Source: Panaeolus papilionaceus (lineage: Eukaryota > Basidiomycota > Agaricomycetes > Agaricales). From it: a stretch of 64,000 nt of DNA. The translations under genes were made by a program, and so were the position numbers. Below are positions 48,001 through 59,427 of this stretch, one piece after another. The stretch covers positions 2,790,001 to 2,854,000 of the forward strand of contig JADNRZ010000002.1 of NCBI GenBank assembly GCA_015501605.1, written 5' to 3'. A model generated the notes under the pieces. That model had not been told where the DNA came from, made no database searches, and saw only the letters and a list, made by a program, of their open reading frames with translations. Numbering within the stretch: the first letter of the stretch is position 1; each line of letters starts with the position of its first letter.

Positions 48001-49949
48001 CATATGCTCTTTCCAAAAGCTCCGGAAGTACCAATTCCGGCTCTACGACGGCCATGCATCGAAGGGCTCCTTGTGCGTAGCTCATCGAAATGGGGTCTTT
48101 AGCAAACATAGCCAGGAAAGCGGGAGTACGCAATATTTTCACGACAGCACGTCGAATGGCGACCGTCAGTCGGTTGGTCTGGTGAGCAGGTCATGATTTT
48201 GAGCATGAAAGATGGAAATTGTACGTACAACTGGGGTTTTGCAAGTCGGTTTTTCCTCGTCTTTCCAACGCTTCACAAACTCAACTGCCAAACGTTGGAT
48301 AAAAGTAGTGAGCTGTGTCGACGTCAGATTGTGCGCGAAGACTGAGTTCAGTTTTACTTACGGATAGCGTCCATTGTCCACTGTTCGAAGGATGAAAATA
48401 GGATTCCAGACTCGTAATGAGTCGATCCACCGTATCAACCGCCTTCGATCCTGCGATGTAGCCTGTTTGGCGAGGGAGCTTTCCGTCTCTCATTGGAATA
48501 TTTGTGGGAGTGGCGTCACGAACCTCCCCGTCAACACGCATAGAGTAAACAAGGATCTTGGCTAGAGCCTCTGTGGTGCAAAGTTAGAAACGTTCTACGT
48601 TTCTAGATTGTATAATACATACGGATGCGATTGATAGTCTTCTTGACCTTGACGCCGCTTTTATCCAGGAGATCTGCGTGCATTGACGTCGAGGACGCGC
48701 CCTATAGTTGCATGAGCTATTGTCAAGATACAGGAGGAGAAAAACTGACCCTCATCGCGCCCACAGGAACATCTACGCGTTGACAGGCCCTGATTAACTG
48801 GAGTACATAGAAAACGAAGCAATTGAACGTACTCATGGAGCCTAAACCCTTTCCAACCAAAATTTGCCATTGATCCTCCGTCCAAATGCCAACATCCTTC
48901 CAAACTGCACCACCTTCCTCCCCCGCATCCCCCATTGGTCCTGCGACGTGCTCCTCAGAAAGTTCGCCACATATGTCGATAAATCGATCATCAATTATAG
49001 CAGAGTTAAAGGCTTCCCATATTTTGAATAGTGCTGGAAGATATAGATGTGTATGGGAAAGTGGCAAAAACGACGTCAGAACAGGTACCATGCTCAACAC
49101 GGTCTAAGAATATGGTTAATTAACGAAAAGAGCTGAAGGTATGTGGCACTGTTCACCTCTTTCGTTAGTAACGGCAAAAATGTGTCCAGCATGGCAGGGA
49201 TTTCAGACGGGGGATAGTAACGTTTGCATAGTTCAGCAACAAATAATAAGATGTTGACGAGATTCCTCCTATGATGTGGTGTTAATCATTGAAACACTCG
49301 AGGCGCAATCACGTACGTCGATTCATCCAAAGCAGCTTTCGGCCACAACTCTTTCTTAACTACTCTCCACAGGGGTTGCCAAGGCAGTTCAAGGTCTTTC
49401 GGTTCGATTTTTCTCTTGTGTCCAGCTCCATTGGACACCAATCGAGATAGCATGTCTGCCCAATTGCGAAGCACCCTTGGTTCGACACCTGGCAGGAGAC
49501 ATAGTTCGTAATAAAGACGAGCAAGCTTGGCTCGAGTCGAAGTTTGCATGGGATAACGGAGCAGTAACCAACTAGAATTCCTTTAGTAACGGATGAAGAA
49601 AAAGATTATATTGGACGAACCATTGTAACAAACCATCCCAAGTGCTCAGAACGAGCCAATTCTTTGATGCTGCACAAATAAAAATCTTGGCTACTATTTC
49701 CTCGAGACGGGTATCCATTTCTTCTATACTTTCGCATTTATATGGCAAGCTGTTGAGATAAGTTTGGAGAGTGGCACGTTGCTTATCATAGGCCGACTCC
49801 TCAGTGACTTCTGAAGGGGAATCCAACACGGAAACGTCATCATCGTCCATGATTTGTGGATGGTTTGAACTTGAATTTAATAAGTCTGGGTCTTTATAAA
49901 ATTGAATTCCAGTTACAGTGGCAAGAGTTTGCAAGAGGTTAGAATCCAT
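42067..49949 (-). CDS. BLM10: BLM10/PA200 proteasome activator, copy B (complete)
   Basis: This is a complete Blm10 gene of about 7.9 kb with many short introns. It starts MDSNLLQTLATVTGIQFYKD (ATG 49949) with an acidic N-terminal stretch (IMDDDDVSVLDSPSE). Matches to copy A and to the family include ERGYTGVGRMVTRILNTLGT, GFTLTDPNDSRYQLVEKRRS, DENVEVREMASKVLSGVVR and AILGICALIESFPYSVEPWM. Near the end, FKK is followed by a 9-base exon (THQ, 42269-42277), DTWHKDQLLFDEDQLQSLSN, and MLVGTSY. The last intron (42075-42128) is followed by the 8-base exon 42067-42074, giving Ser-Tyr-Tyr-Ala-stop. Blm10 caps the 20S proteasome and opens its gate through this motif. Copies A and B are clearly diverged, so the duplication is not recent. 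The internal exon-intron borders were not all resolved. Confidence 0.94.
42075..42128 (-). other. Terminal intron splitting the HbYX codons of BLM10 copy B
   Basis: A phase-1 intron of 54 bases has donor GTGAGA, branch point GCTAAC and acceptor TTCAG, at the same codon position as in copy A. If retained, the frame stays open for 18 extra residues and the protein ends Ser-Asp-Ala instead of Tyr-Tyr-Ala. Confidence 0.85.
42269..42277 (-). other. 9-base microexon of BLM10 copy B (Thr-His-Gln)
   Basis: In gene orientation TTTTAG, ACCCACCAG, GTACC. It supplies THQ between FKK and DTWHKD. Copy A encodes the same RTHQDTWHED without any intron. Confidence 0.78.
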
Positions 49950-50302
49950 GTCGCAAGATCAGTAAATGAGTGGTTATGGAGAAAGATAAAAGCATACCAA
50001 TGAGAAGGTTTATATAGATTCTGTATTATAGATGACGCGTCGCCTGTATTCGTAATAATTTTACGTCTGATGTATGGCTGCGGCGACACGCAAGCGTTTG
50101 AGGAGTAAGTAGTGTATGCCAGTGTACGATAGAATGAAAATGTCTGGTCGAATACGAGACGCGTGTACGACTTCACGTGCATTAACGGGTCACCTCTTTA
50201 GGAAATCGTGATGATTATTGCCGCCGGCAAATCATTTAATATTTTCCCACCAGACTTCTGTTACCTTGGAACTCATTCGTAGTCAAAACTTTTCACTTGA
50301 AC
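49950..50302. promoter_or_regulatory. Divergent promoter of BLM10 copy B and Aim18-like gene
   Basis: This 353-base region carries two ACGCGT boxes (50035-50040 and 50159-50164), a CACGTG (50174-50179) and the palindrome TTGCCG-C-CGGCAA (50218-50230). The yeast proteasome box GGTGGCAAA is not present as such. Which gene each site serves is unknown. Confidence 0.4.
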
Positions 50303-51361
50303 ATGTCCTTACTCGCCGCATCTCGATTGGCGCGTTCCTCTCGATTCATATTTAGTCGTAGTCTCGTGTCTGCAGCAAAGTCAACACCTCGGCGTACTTA
50401 TTATGGATCCTTACTCTTGGGAACTGCTTTTGGAGCTGGAGTACTGGCATTGGCAACACCCAAAATACACCTAGACAGTCCTGTAACACGCACATCCGCA
50501 ACACTAGAAAACGATGGTAATATCACAAGTAAGTAATATAATATATCCTATCTACGCCTTCCGTCTTGTTTCCTGAATGAGATAATTAGTTGACCCTGCG
50601 ACATCAATTGCGTTTCCTCAGACAATGCGCATCCCGTCCAGTTTGAATTTACCACCGCTCACTTTAGTGGGAGTTGGTGTCAGAACAGTATCGTTCCTTG
50701 GAATAAGAGTATACTCAGTTGGGTTTTACGCGGACCTCGACAACCCAAAACTCAAGGTACCGGAATGGGTTGATGCACGTTTTTAGACAAAATTGAAGGT
50801 CATCTTTGTATAGGTCCCGATGGATATCCCAGCAGAGGAGAAGGTTGACCGTATCATCCAGAATACTTCATGTGTGATTCGTATAGGTAGACTTTTTTTC
50901 ATTTCTCCAAGTTAATTCGCGATATTTATCGTATTACAGTTCCAACGAGGTCCACAAACTACACACACCTTCGTGATGCCTTCGTTCGTGCAATGAACGC
51001 AAGACTTTCAACAGCCATAAAGGACGGGGCCATAACGGAAGAGATTGCAGTTGCAGCTTCGTCCCCTATTCGCAAGCTGAAAAGCCTTTTCCCCAATGCT
51101 CCATTGGCAAAAGCCTCTCCTTTAGATGTATATCTGGCTACACCGGCTCCGAATCGTCCTCGCGTTCTGATTTTCCGAGATCTTGGTACGCTCGAGAACG
51201 ATTGGGTAGCTACAGAATTCGTAAAGAATTACTTTGGTTCAGAAGCACCAAGTCCCGCTGTAAGCAACCTCTTCCCATTGAATACCACCCGGAACTTATG
51301 CATTACCCTACAGTTGAAGCAGTCCGTTTTGGAAAAGTTAAAAGAATTTTCCACAGATTGA
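50303..51361 (+). CDS. Aim18/chalcone isomerase-like mitochondrial protein
   Basis: This is a chalcone-isomerase-fold protein of the fungal Aim18/Aim46 type. ATG 50303 starts MSLLAASRLARSSRFIFSRS, an Arg/Ser-rich mitochondrial presequence. A hydrophobic segment follows (YGSLLLGTAFGAGVLALATP). The conserved domain includes LTLVGVGVRTVSFLGIRVYS, VGFYADL, RIVPTRSTNYTHLRDAFVRA and RPRVLIFRDLGTLENDWVAT, then VKNYFG. The C-terminus is LKQSVLEKLKEFSTD. Four introns fit: near 50530-50590, 50757-50814, 50887-50939 and 51261-51312. Fungal members of this family lie in the inner membrane and some bind heme rather than isomerise chalcones; no flavonoid pathway is implied. Confidence 0.87.
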
Positions 51362-51735
51362 ACGAAACTGCACTCGCTAACGGGGTATTGTTTGTCACTG
51401 GATATCTTTCCGGCCGGAAAAAGGGATGAAGCGTGAGTTATCACTATCGATTACTGCAGGACAATTATAAACCTAGCCTTTCGAGGCACTATAGCGGACG
51501 TCTTCGTTTGTGTAAAACCTATTTTGACAATGATATCCTTGTGACAACACAACTCAAACATAGAAACGCTTCTACCATTTGTTCGCAAAAAGGTTGGTTC
51601 TCAATATAATGCTCAGATGACCAGTTCACGTGGGGAGCACTTTGCCCCTATATATACATCCCAATTCCCTAACACTGACAGTCAGCCTTCCATCGTCCCA
51701 CAAATACCAAGTCGCTGCAGATAGCCATCGTCATT
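51362..51735. other. Intergenic, promoter of PhyH gene
   Basis: A CACGTG box lies at 51627-51632, about 105 bases before the PhyH ATG. I see nothing else recognisable in this stretch. Confidence 0.45.
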
Positions 51736-52901
51736 ATGGCGAAAGGATACGAATCTTTATCTGGTCCGAGCCACGCTTTTACTCACTTGGTTTGACAATA
51801 CTCATGTCTCGCAGATGAGCAGGTTGCCCACTTTATGGAGTATGGTTACATCGTCATTAAACAGGCTTTTACTCGTGAACAAGCCGAAGACTGGTCCCAG
51901 AATCTCTGGTTCCGTTTAAACGCCGACCCTAATGATAAGTCCACTTGGGATCGTGAAAGAATCCACTTGCCGTGGAACTCCAGGAGGAAAGTTGCTGACT
52001 TCGCTCCGAAGGTACGCAAGTTGCACTGATAGTTGGCTGGTATATAATGCCCATTTCCATCGATGCTTACAGGCTTGGTCTGCGATAAAAGACCTCTTGG
52101 GGGGTGAAGAACGTATTAACGAGGATGCATCTAGCTGGGGCGATTCATTCATTGTGAATCTAGGCACGAAGGAGTTGGAGGGTGTAAAAGAGCGCACGCC
52201 GCCCGAAGAGCTGGGAAACTGGCACGTTGACGGGGACTTCTTTGTAATTGCCTAAGGTTATTTCGCCGACATCGTGCTGATTTTCGGTCTTACAGGTACA
52301 CTTTTTGGATTCTCCTGAACAAGCATTGCTTGTAATTCCAATTTATTCCGACATCCTGCCGAGCGGCGGGGGCACCATGATCGCACCTGAAGGAATCGAC
52401 CTCATTGCCAACTATCTAGCGCAGCACCCAGAGGGTGTTCTACCCACTGGGCATTCGTTTACACCGTCTACAAGTCAGTTCGAAAAAAAAGAGGACGACC
52501 CTGGTTATTGGTCTCATCTCAAGGAGATAAAGAGATGCAAGAACTTCGTTGAAATGACCGGAGAGGTCGGCGACGTTGTGCTCTTGCACCCCTTGATGAT
52601 GCATTCAGCTTCGAAAAACTACTTGCGCATCCCCAGGGTCATCACTAACCCGCCAGTTTCTTTAAAGCAACCTTTTAACTTGGACAGAGAAAATCCTGAA
52701 GAATACAGCTTGGTTGAGAAGAAGACGTTGAAGGCGCTTGGTGTGGACCGCTTCCCATTCAAACCCACAACGGAAAGGCGTAATATTGTTCCTGCGCGCG
52801 TATTGGCCCAACAGAAGATGAAGGAAGACGAGATGAAGCGATTGGCAGCATTGAAAGTGCAAGAGGTTACCAGCCCTCAGGCAGTCGCCCTAGCTGCTTA
52901 G
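51736..52901 (+). CDS. Phytanoyl-CoA dioxygenase (PhyH)-like Fe(II)/2-oxoglutarate oxygenase
   Basis: This non-heme iron oxygenase starts at MAKGYESLS (ATG 51736). A short intron (about 51764-51810) rebuilds DEQVAHFMEYGYIVIKQAF, the typical PhyH entry. The iron ligands are the HxD of LGNWHVDGDFF and the distal His in LLHPLMMHSASKN; the conserved Arg in LRIPRVITNPP likely binds 2-oxoglutarate. Introns after DFAPK (about 52012-52073) and after DGDFF (about 52241-52294) complete the gene. The C-terminus is a charged helical tail (QQKMKEDEMKRLAALKVQEV). The first-intron donor was chosen because only it gives the conserved LSDEQVAHF join. The substrate is unknown: fungal PhyH proteins are diverse and not limited to phytanoyl-CoA. 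Confidence 0.88.
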
Positions 52902-53328
52902 ATATTGATCAAACCCAACGACAATAAAATGTGTGCGTCGGATTGTAATTGGTTCTTAGGCTTACTTGACCGTTTGTACTACTTGCACCTTGATTGTATG
53001 AAAGTACCACTATTTCACGGTCTAAATTCCATTGAAGATGCGTCATTCCTAGCCAATGTTAGGGGTCTTTTGAGTCCGATGTTCCATGTTTGGTTGCACT
53101 GTTCGCGTGATCCAGCACGCGACGCGATTAAGGGCGCGTCTCATCACGTGGTTAGACGCGACCGCGAGTTTTCGTTGATTCAATCAAAGTAATTGATTGT
53201 TGTCCTAAACTAGGGCCGTGTCGCATGTTTAAAAGCCGCTTGGCTTCCAGATTCTGACTTGCTCATCTTACTCCTCAACCACCACCACAGGGATCCATCT
53301 TTGACCACCCCCATTTCTTCAACTAATA
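52902..53328 (+). promoter_or_regulatory. Histone H3 promoter with ACGCGA (MCB-like) cluster
   Basis: ACGCGA occurs at 53117-53122, 53122-53127 (overlapping) and 53156-53161, with a CACGTG at 53145-53150 between them. The cluster lies about 165-215 bases before the H3 start codon. ACGCG boxes drive G1/S expression in yeasts, which suits a histone gene. No other gene lies in these 427 bases. Confidence 0.55.
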
Positions 53329-53927
<599 letters not shown>

Positions 53928-54156
53928 ATTACCCATTACCTCTATTATTCTCACTATTCGGTTCTGTATCATGTTGTACCATTAGCATTTATTGATAATT
54001 ATTGCATCCAAACTATCCTATGCTGCCTTGCGAAAGCTAAATCAGAATTGTTGAGGATGTTTGCGGGTGTTATGGTTTGGAGAGATTGTTTACCAAAGTT
54101 GGCAATTCACACATCCGGCGCGTTTCCTCGAATTCAAATTCTTGTCAAAAATAACC

Positions 54157-55369
54157 ATGAGCTCTCAAGGTCTAAGACTTTGGGCACAGGCCCGTTGCTC
54201 CAGGAGACCGATAGCGATTCTGTTGTCTGCAGAGAGCAGGTGCACTTCAGGAATAGTACGCAAATATGCAACGAATCCAAACATGGATTTTGGAAACAAG
54301 TCGCAGTTGTTGTCTGAAGCCGACAAACGTCGAACTACTACGGAAGCTAAACATGACCATGTTGGCCCATTTCAGCTCGGATTATCAGGGTCTGCTTTGC
54401 GAAACGGCAAAAAAGTGCCCAAATGGTCAGAACTCAGTACCACAGGCAAAGGTTTGTCCATTGTTCAAATTCTACGAGGGTTTCTGCTCAAGGCCTCATC
54501 ACCTTTAGTTGTTAGAACGACTGCTCGAACGACCAATCTAGGTGTCATCCTACTTGGAGCCGGCCTTTCTGCCCTTTTGCTCTACTCGCTTACTTCAGAG
54601 CTGTTCTCGAAAAACTCACCGACCGTTATTTATGGCGACGCTTGTGAGCGAATCAAGCAGTCCCAAAAGGTTTGAAGCGACACAACTTGTATTGAAGTTA
54701 CTCATTATCATCCACTAGCTTCAACGATATCTAAACGGACCATTCACCTTCCATAACAATCGACCTTCAGCTGTTCGTCCTCGTCACCGAAATCGACATG
54801 TCATATCCCGCGTCATGGTGGATGCTTATGGGAATGAACATATGATTATGACTTTCTATGTACAGGGGAGGCCAGAGGGTGAAGCAGCACCTCCTACTGA
54901 TGAGTCATATTTTGAACATCTTAAATCTTGGGCACAAAACAAGTTTGTTGTACTGTCGGATTTGTCCTTCGACGGAGCTGTCGACAACTCAAAACGGAGC
55001 TTCCAACATATGTGGGACAACACCGTTCGTGCCTTCAAATATCTGTCAGGCTCTCCGTTACCACCCAAGTCGCTCCCTCCAATGCCTTCCCCGGAGCTCA
55101 ACGAAACTTCGCCTCAAGGAAGCGGTTCTTGGAGTTTTGCGGGAATATTCTCCTCGCTGAAAGGATCCAAGACACAAGGTGATAATTCTGCGACACGAAC
55201 CCCCCGAGGCCAATACACAGAAGGTGAAGTTCACGCAGATCTTGTCAAGGTTAGCTGCTCTGCTACTTTACTCGCATATCTATTGAACTCCATTGCAGGA
55301 CCAAGACGGATATTTTGTTTTCCGCTATCTACTTGTTGATATTCCTAGCAAGTCTAACGTTTTTAAGTG
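54157..55369 (+). CDS. TIM21: TIM21, mitochondrial presequence translocase subunit
   Basis: TIM21 links the TIM23 complex to TOM and the respiratory chain in the inner membrane. ATG 54157 (MSSQGLRLWAQARCSRRPIA) gives an Arg-rich presequence. A transmembrane segment follows (TNLGVILLGAGLSALLLYSL). The intermembrane domain carries KLQRYLNGPFTFHNNRPSAV, RPRHRNRHVISRVMVDAYGN and EHMIMTFYVQGRPEGE. Introns lie at about 54670-54718 and 55250-55298; the end reads DQDGYFVFRYLLVDIPSKSN, then VFK (TGA 55367-55369). A Ser/Pro-rich insertion of about 90 residues before the last segment is longer than in yeast TIM21. It is convergent with the V-ATPase F gene. Confidence 0.93.
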
Positions 55370-55597
55370 AGATTATTGAACTGACAGGATTTCAGATTCG
55401 CGATCACACAATCCCGTCAGGGTATTTGTGGAACGTCAACCAGGGGTTAGGGAAAATGAGCCAGTTATGCGTTGGGTTTCATAACTTATTTAACATCATG
55501 TACAACCAGCTACTAATTATGCGTTCGATAACACAATCAACTATTAATGCTCTGTCGTACTGGTTGGATGTGTCGAGACGAGTGTTAGAGCGAGCGA

Positions 55598-56167
55598 CTA
55601 CTCTCCGAATAGTTTCTGAACGCGCTTCAAAATTGAATCCTTTGAGGGATCTAGGTAAATGGTGCTCGGTTGGTAATTACATACAGATAAAGGTAATTAA
55701 ACACACCGTATGGGTGATCCTTCGATGGGATTTCCAAAAGTGCAGGAAATGCCTGCTGGTATTGATCTACAGAAGGGCGAATCTTCTCTGCAATCTGACA
55801 ACATTGAGGAGAAATTAAACGCAAACTGGCAAGACATTAGCTTACATGTTGGTTAATGAGGAGGATGGCGATGTCTTTACGCGTTGTGAACTCTTGGAAG
55901 GTAGATTCTATTGTTGAAACAGGTGTTTCTTGAGCTGGATAAGTGTAGGAACGCAATGATGTGACTCGTAGGCTCTTACTTGAGTCGACTACAAGGAAAT
56001 TCTTTTTCTGCTGTTCATTTATATGACCAACCCCTGCAAGCAAGAGACCGGTGATTGAGTCCTATAGACACATCATTGAGAGTCTATGGTTGAGCTATCT
56101 ATTATTGCATCCTAACCTCGTCTCCAATGACAGCGATAAGATCACGGTCCTTGAAAGAGGTTGCCAT
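55598..56167 (-). CDS. VMA7: V-type H+-ATPase subunit F
   Basis: This small V1 rotor subunit acts in acidifying vacuoles and endosomes. Five exons give about 120 residues: [37 protein letters not shown] followed by [28 protein letters not shown] followed by [29 protein letters not shown] followed by [10 protein letters not shown], and [16 protein letters not shown] with TAG at 55598-55600. The length and sequence are typical of the family (yeast Vma7). The introns are 50-60 bases each. The gene is divergent from ECD with about 216 bases between. Confidence 0.95.
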
Positions 56168-56383
56168 TCTCCTTTTTCAAGGATTAAAGTAAGTGGTCGA
56201 TGGTGTAAAGGAAAGAAATGTCGTTGCGTTCAATGAGCTTGGTTTGTATGGAGAGGCCAATATGTACACATGATTGGCTGTGGCTTCACCCGTACCGAGA
56301 CTCCCTAATCCGTCATCTCATCTCATTAACAAGAATTTATTATCATCAATTTAACAGCTTTGCTCATCTTCTAGATTTCTACA
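56168..56383. promoter_or_regulatory. Divergent promoter of VMA7 and ECD genes
   Basis: These 216 bases separate divergent starts. A C/T/A-rich tract (about 56300-56380) just before the ECD ATG looks like its leader. Confidence 0.4.
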
Positions 56384-59300
56384 ATGAACATAGATTCTAT
56401 CTTCAACCGACCTCCGTCTGTGGCAGAAGATACTTTACAGTATGCTCTCTACCCTCCACCCAATCAGACCGATAAAGTCGCGGTCACTAGTCTTGCCGCG
56501 TATATCAAGGCCTACGTCGAAAACTGTCTACCTAATTTTATCTGGCATCGCGATGCTTTTGAAGTAAAACTCACCCAAAACAATAACAACCTCGAATCAT
56601 GGTTCCTGGGAGGCAGGATGAGAGTTGGCGACTCTGTAGATGATGAGTGGTGCACAATCTGGCTTCTACGGCAGCTGAGCTCGCAGTGGGATCTGGTCAT
56701 CAGGTCAGTTACATGCCGTTTACCTCTCCTGGCTGGTGACTGAGACTTCCAACAGTGTTTTCGATTCTGATGGAGAATTCCTCTTGATTGAGGCCGCAGA
56801 AGAGTTGCCTTCATGGGTAAAACCCACCAATTCTGAGAATAGGGTGCGCCGTTTAACCGTTTTCTCGGAGAGGGAACTCAAACTGTTCACCGTAGGTCTG
56901 GATACACGATTCCCGGCTACATCTTATTCCGCTCTCATACGTATCCCCACCATCTAGCAGACAGACTCGCCGCAAATTACCGGGAAAAACGGAAAGCGAT
57001 GATGAAGGACTGGGCGAAACAGATGATGATAGTTTCCTGTCAATCACGGATGCCGTTCGCCTTGTTAGGGATCCACCAAGCGACACCTTCGCTCCCCAGG
57101 AGGTGCAGCGCGCAGTCTGGCAACGTATCGCTGGGTAATCAACAACTCTCCAAGTATGCAAAAACGAATCTGACAAAGCTTTACAGGTATCCCGCTGCTG
57201 CTAAAACCCACATGCACCTCACCAAAGCACAACTCCCAGCAGACATTGTCAAAGCCCTGAGAGGAAATGCATCATTGATTCAAAGAGCTGTCGAGGCATT
57301 TTACACGAGAGATAGCATCCAATTACGCGTAAGTCAAAATTATACCCTGCGTCCTGTGTTTATCTCAGTCATACGGTGCCGATGGGTAGGTAGCGCATCG
57401 GATGTCGAGATTCCCGCCCAGTTCGTCCAGGCTTACCACTGTCAGGATGACAAGGACTGCATATGCTCAGCTCGTGGGACAAAAGTTTTTTCCTCCAAAA
57501 ATATTTGGACAGTGGACAGAACCAGAAGGATCGAAGGAACGACGCTGGAAGGATCTGGGAATGAAGATAGTGGGTGTCATCCGTGGCGCTGCTTGCTTAC
57601 TTGCTAACCTTTTGCACCAGGCTATCGGATTTGAGATTCTTTATCAAGAAAGCAAAGGCCGTCACAGTACACAAAATTTGTCTTCCAATGGCATAAGATC
57701 ATCTGTGGGTGTCAATATTCCGCCAATAGGTGACATACCTGAAAGTTAATTGAATACAGATGGACGCAACGATAGATGCTCTGAGGCGTGATGCTGAGTA
57801 TCAAAAGTACATTGAAACACTAACCAAGACGAACTACTTTAAGGGTGAGGTAACTGACTCTAAACGGTGGAAGGACCTGGAGGAGAAAGCAGCAGCAGTC
57901 TTTTTGGAAGTGAGAAATACAGAGTGCGTACCATTATGTCTTGAGAATTATTCCTTTTTCATGCAAGGTTGTTAGCGATGCTTCGCGCGAATCCTTTTCT
58001 ACTCTTGTCGACCGAGCGCTCGCTAGTACTCAGAATTTATCTGATGTGCATGACGAATCAGAAGACGACGATGACTGGCTCAATGTAGATGCAGAATCTT
58101 TCGACCAACTATTAAGCAACGCAACAAAGGGAAATAGACATTCTTCAGCGCCCGACAGCATGGACATTGACCCAAAAGAAGATTTGGAAGATCGCGTTGC
58201 GTCTCAACAAGCGCACAAACTCAAGGAACTTGCGGAACGTGTCGAGCAGTTTGTTGAAGCACAGGGCGACCTAGAAGGAGCTAAATTTGAGGAGTGCGTC
58301 TTGTCTTTTGCTTCGTGGATGTCCTTTTTGACACATACTCCAGTGAAGCTTCCGATGACGAAGATCTCCTGAGCGACGAAGAGGCTGACTCGGATGACGA
58401 TACATCTGATGAAAATTCAGAATCAGATCACCAAACACTGAAGGCGGAAAAACAAGCATTCATGGATAAGCTTGTTCCCGCCTTAGATCCCGCTGACTAT
58501 GGACAGATGCCAGCGTCGTATCACAGCCATTCCCAAAGAGTAGCGCCCACGACGATCGAAACAGACCGTGTTGGGGATAACAAGCCTGCCAGTGAGCCGT
58601 CAACGGCTTCCAAGAGGGAGGAACTTAAACCTAAGCCAATCCGAGCCCCCATCATTGAGCGTGATAGATACGATGGTGTGGACTCCGACGACGAGACGGA
58701 CGAAGAAGATGTCGAGTATGAAGAATCAGAAGAAGATAAGCCACAAGTGGTGGGAGAGATTGAGATTGACATGGAGGAAGAGGAAGAGGAGTTCCTCGAA
58801 TTCTCGAGACAGGCCCTAGGAATCAGCGATGAGCAGTGGTCGGACATCATCAAGGACAGGCAAGACCGAGGAGGTCAGTGCTCGTATTTCCTTGCCTAAA
58901 CAAATGCTCATTACTACTTAGCTTTCCTTCCTGCAAGCGCCAAAAAGGCTCCTAGGCCCACAAGTAAGATCCCCAAATCGGAGAAGGATGATGCTCCTGA
59001 AAAGCCTGCTCGAGTGCTGCAGCCAGGTCCGCGCCCGCAAGCTAATCCGGAACTTGATTCCTTTGAAGCCATTATGAATGCCTTGGACAACGTCCTAGCA
59101 GAAACTCGTCAAGGCTCGGAGTCTTCAAAGAAGCCGGAAACAGCACCCCCAAAGACATCTGATAAAGGAAAAAGAAAGGCAACGATAGAAGACGAACCTA
59201 TGGACACGGGCGATACCTCTGACATAGAGGACATTGATGCTGCCATGGAGGCAGAGCTCAAAGAAGCGCTAGAGCTTGATGATTCCGATGCAGATGAACC

Positions 59301-59427
59301 TCTCGATTATACCATGATCAAGAACTTTTTAGAGAGCTATAAGAGTCAAGCTGGTTTATCAGGGCCTGTGAGCAACCTGGCTGGGAGACTGCAAGGTGAA
59401 TTCAAGCTTCCAAGAGATGACTCGTAG
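56384..59427 (+). CDS. ECD: Ecdysoneless (ECD/SGT1) homologue
   Basis: ECD-family proteins act in pre-mRNA splicing and transcription with PRP8 and R2TP. ATG 56384 starts MNIDSIFNRPPSVAEDTLQY. The conserved N-terminal half includes DEWCTIWLLRQLSSQWDLVI, SVFDSDGEFLLIEAAEELPS, VWIHDSRLHLIPLSYVSPPS and LSITDAVRLVRDPPSDTFAP. It continues through AQLVGQKFFPPKIFGQWTEP and WKDLGMKI. Introns near 56703-56753, 56846-56895, 57135-57186 and 57330-57380 restore the frame. The C-terminal half is very acidic (DEEADSDDDTSDENSESD; EIEIDMEEEEEEFLEFSRQA) with a final conserved MIKNFLESYKSQAGLSGPVS. The stop is TAG at 59425-59427. Its role in this fungus is inferred from the family. Confidence 0.92.

Noticed and set aside
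58521..58853. Ser-rich minus-strand frame inside the ECD gene
   Set aside because: It is the antisense of the acidic Asp/Glu tract of ECD.
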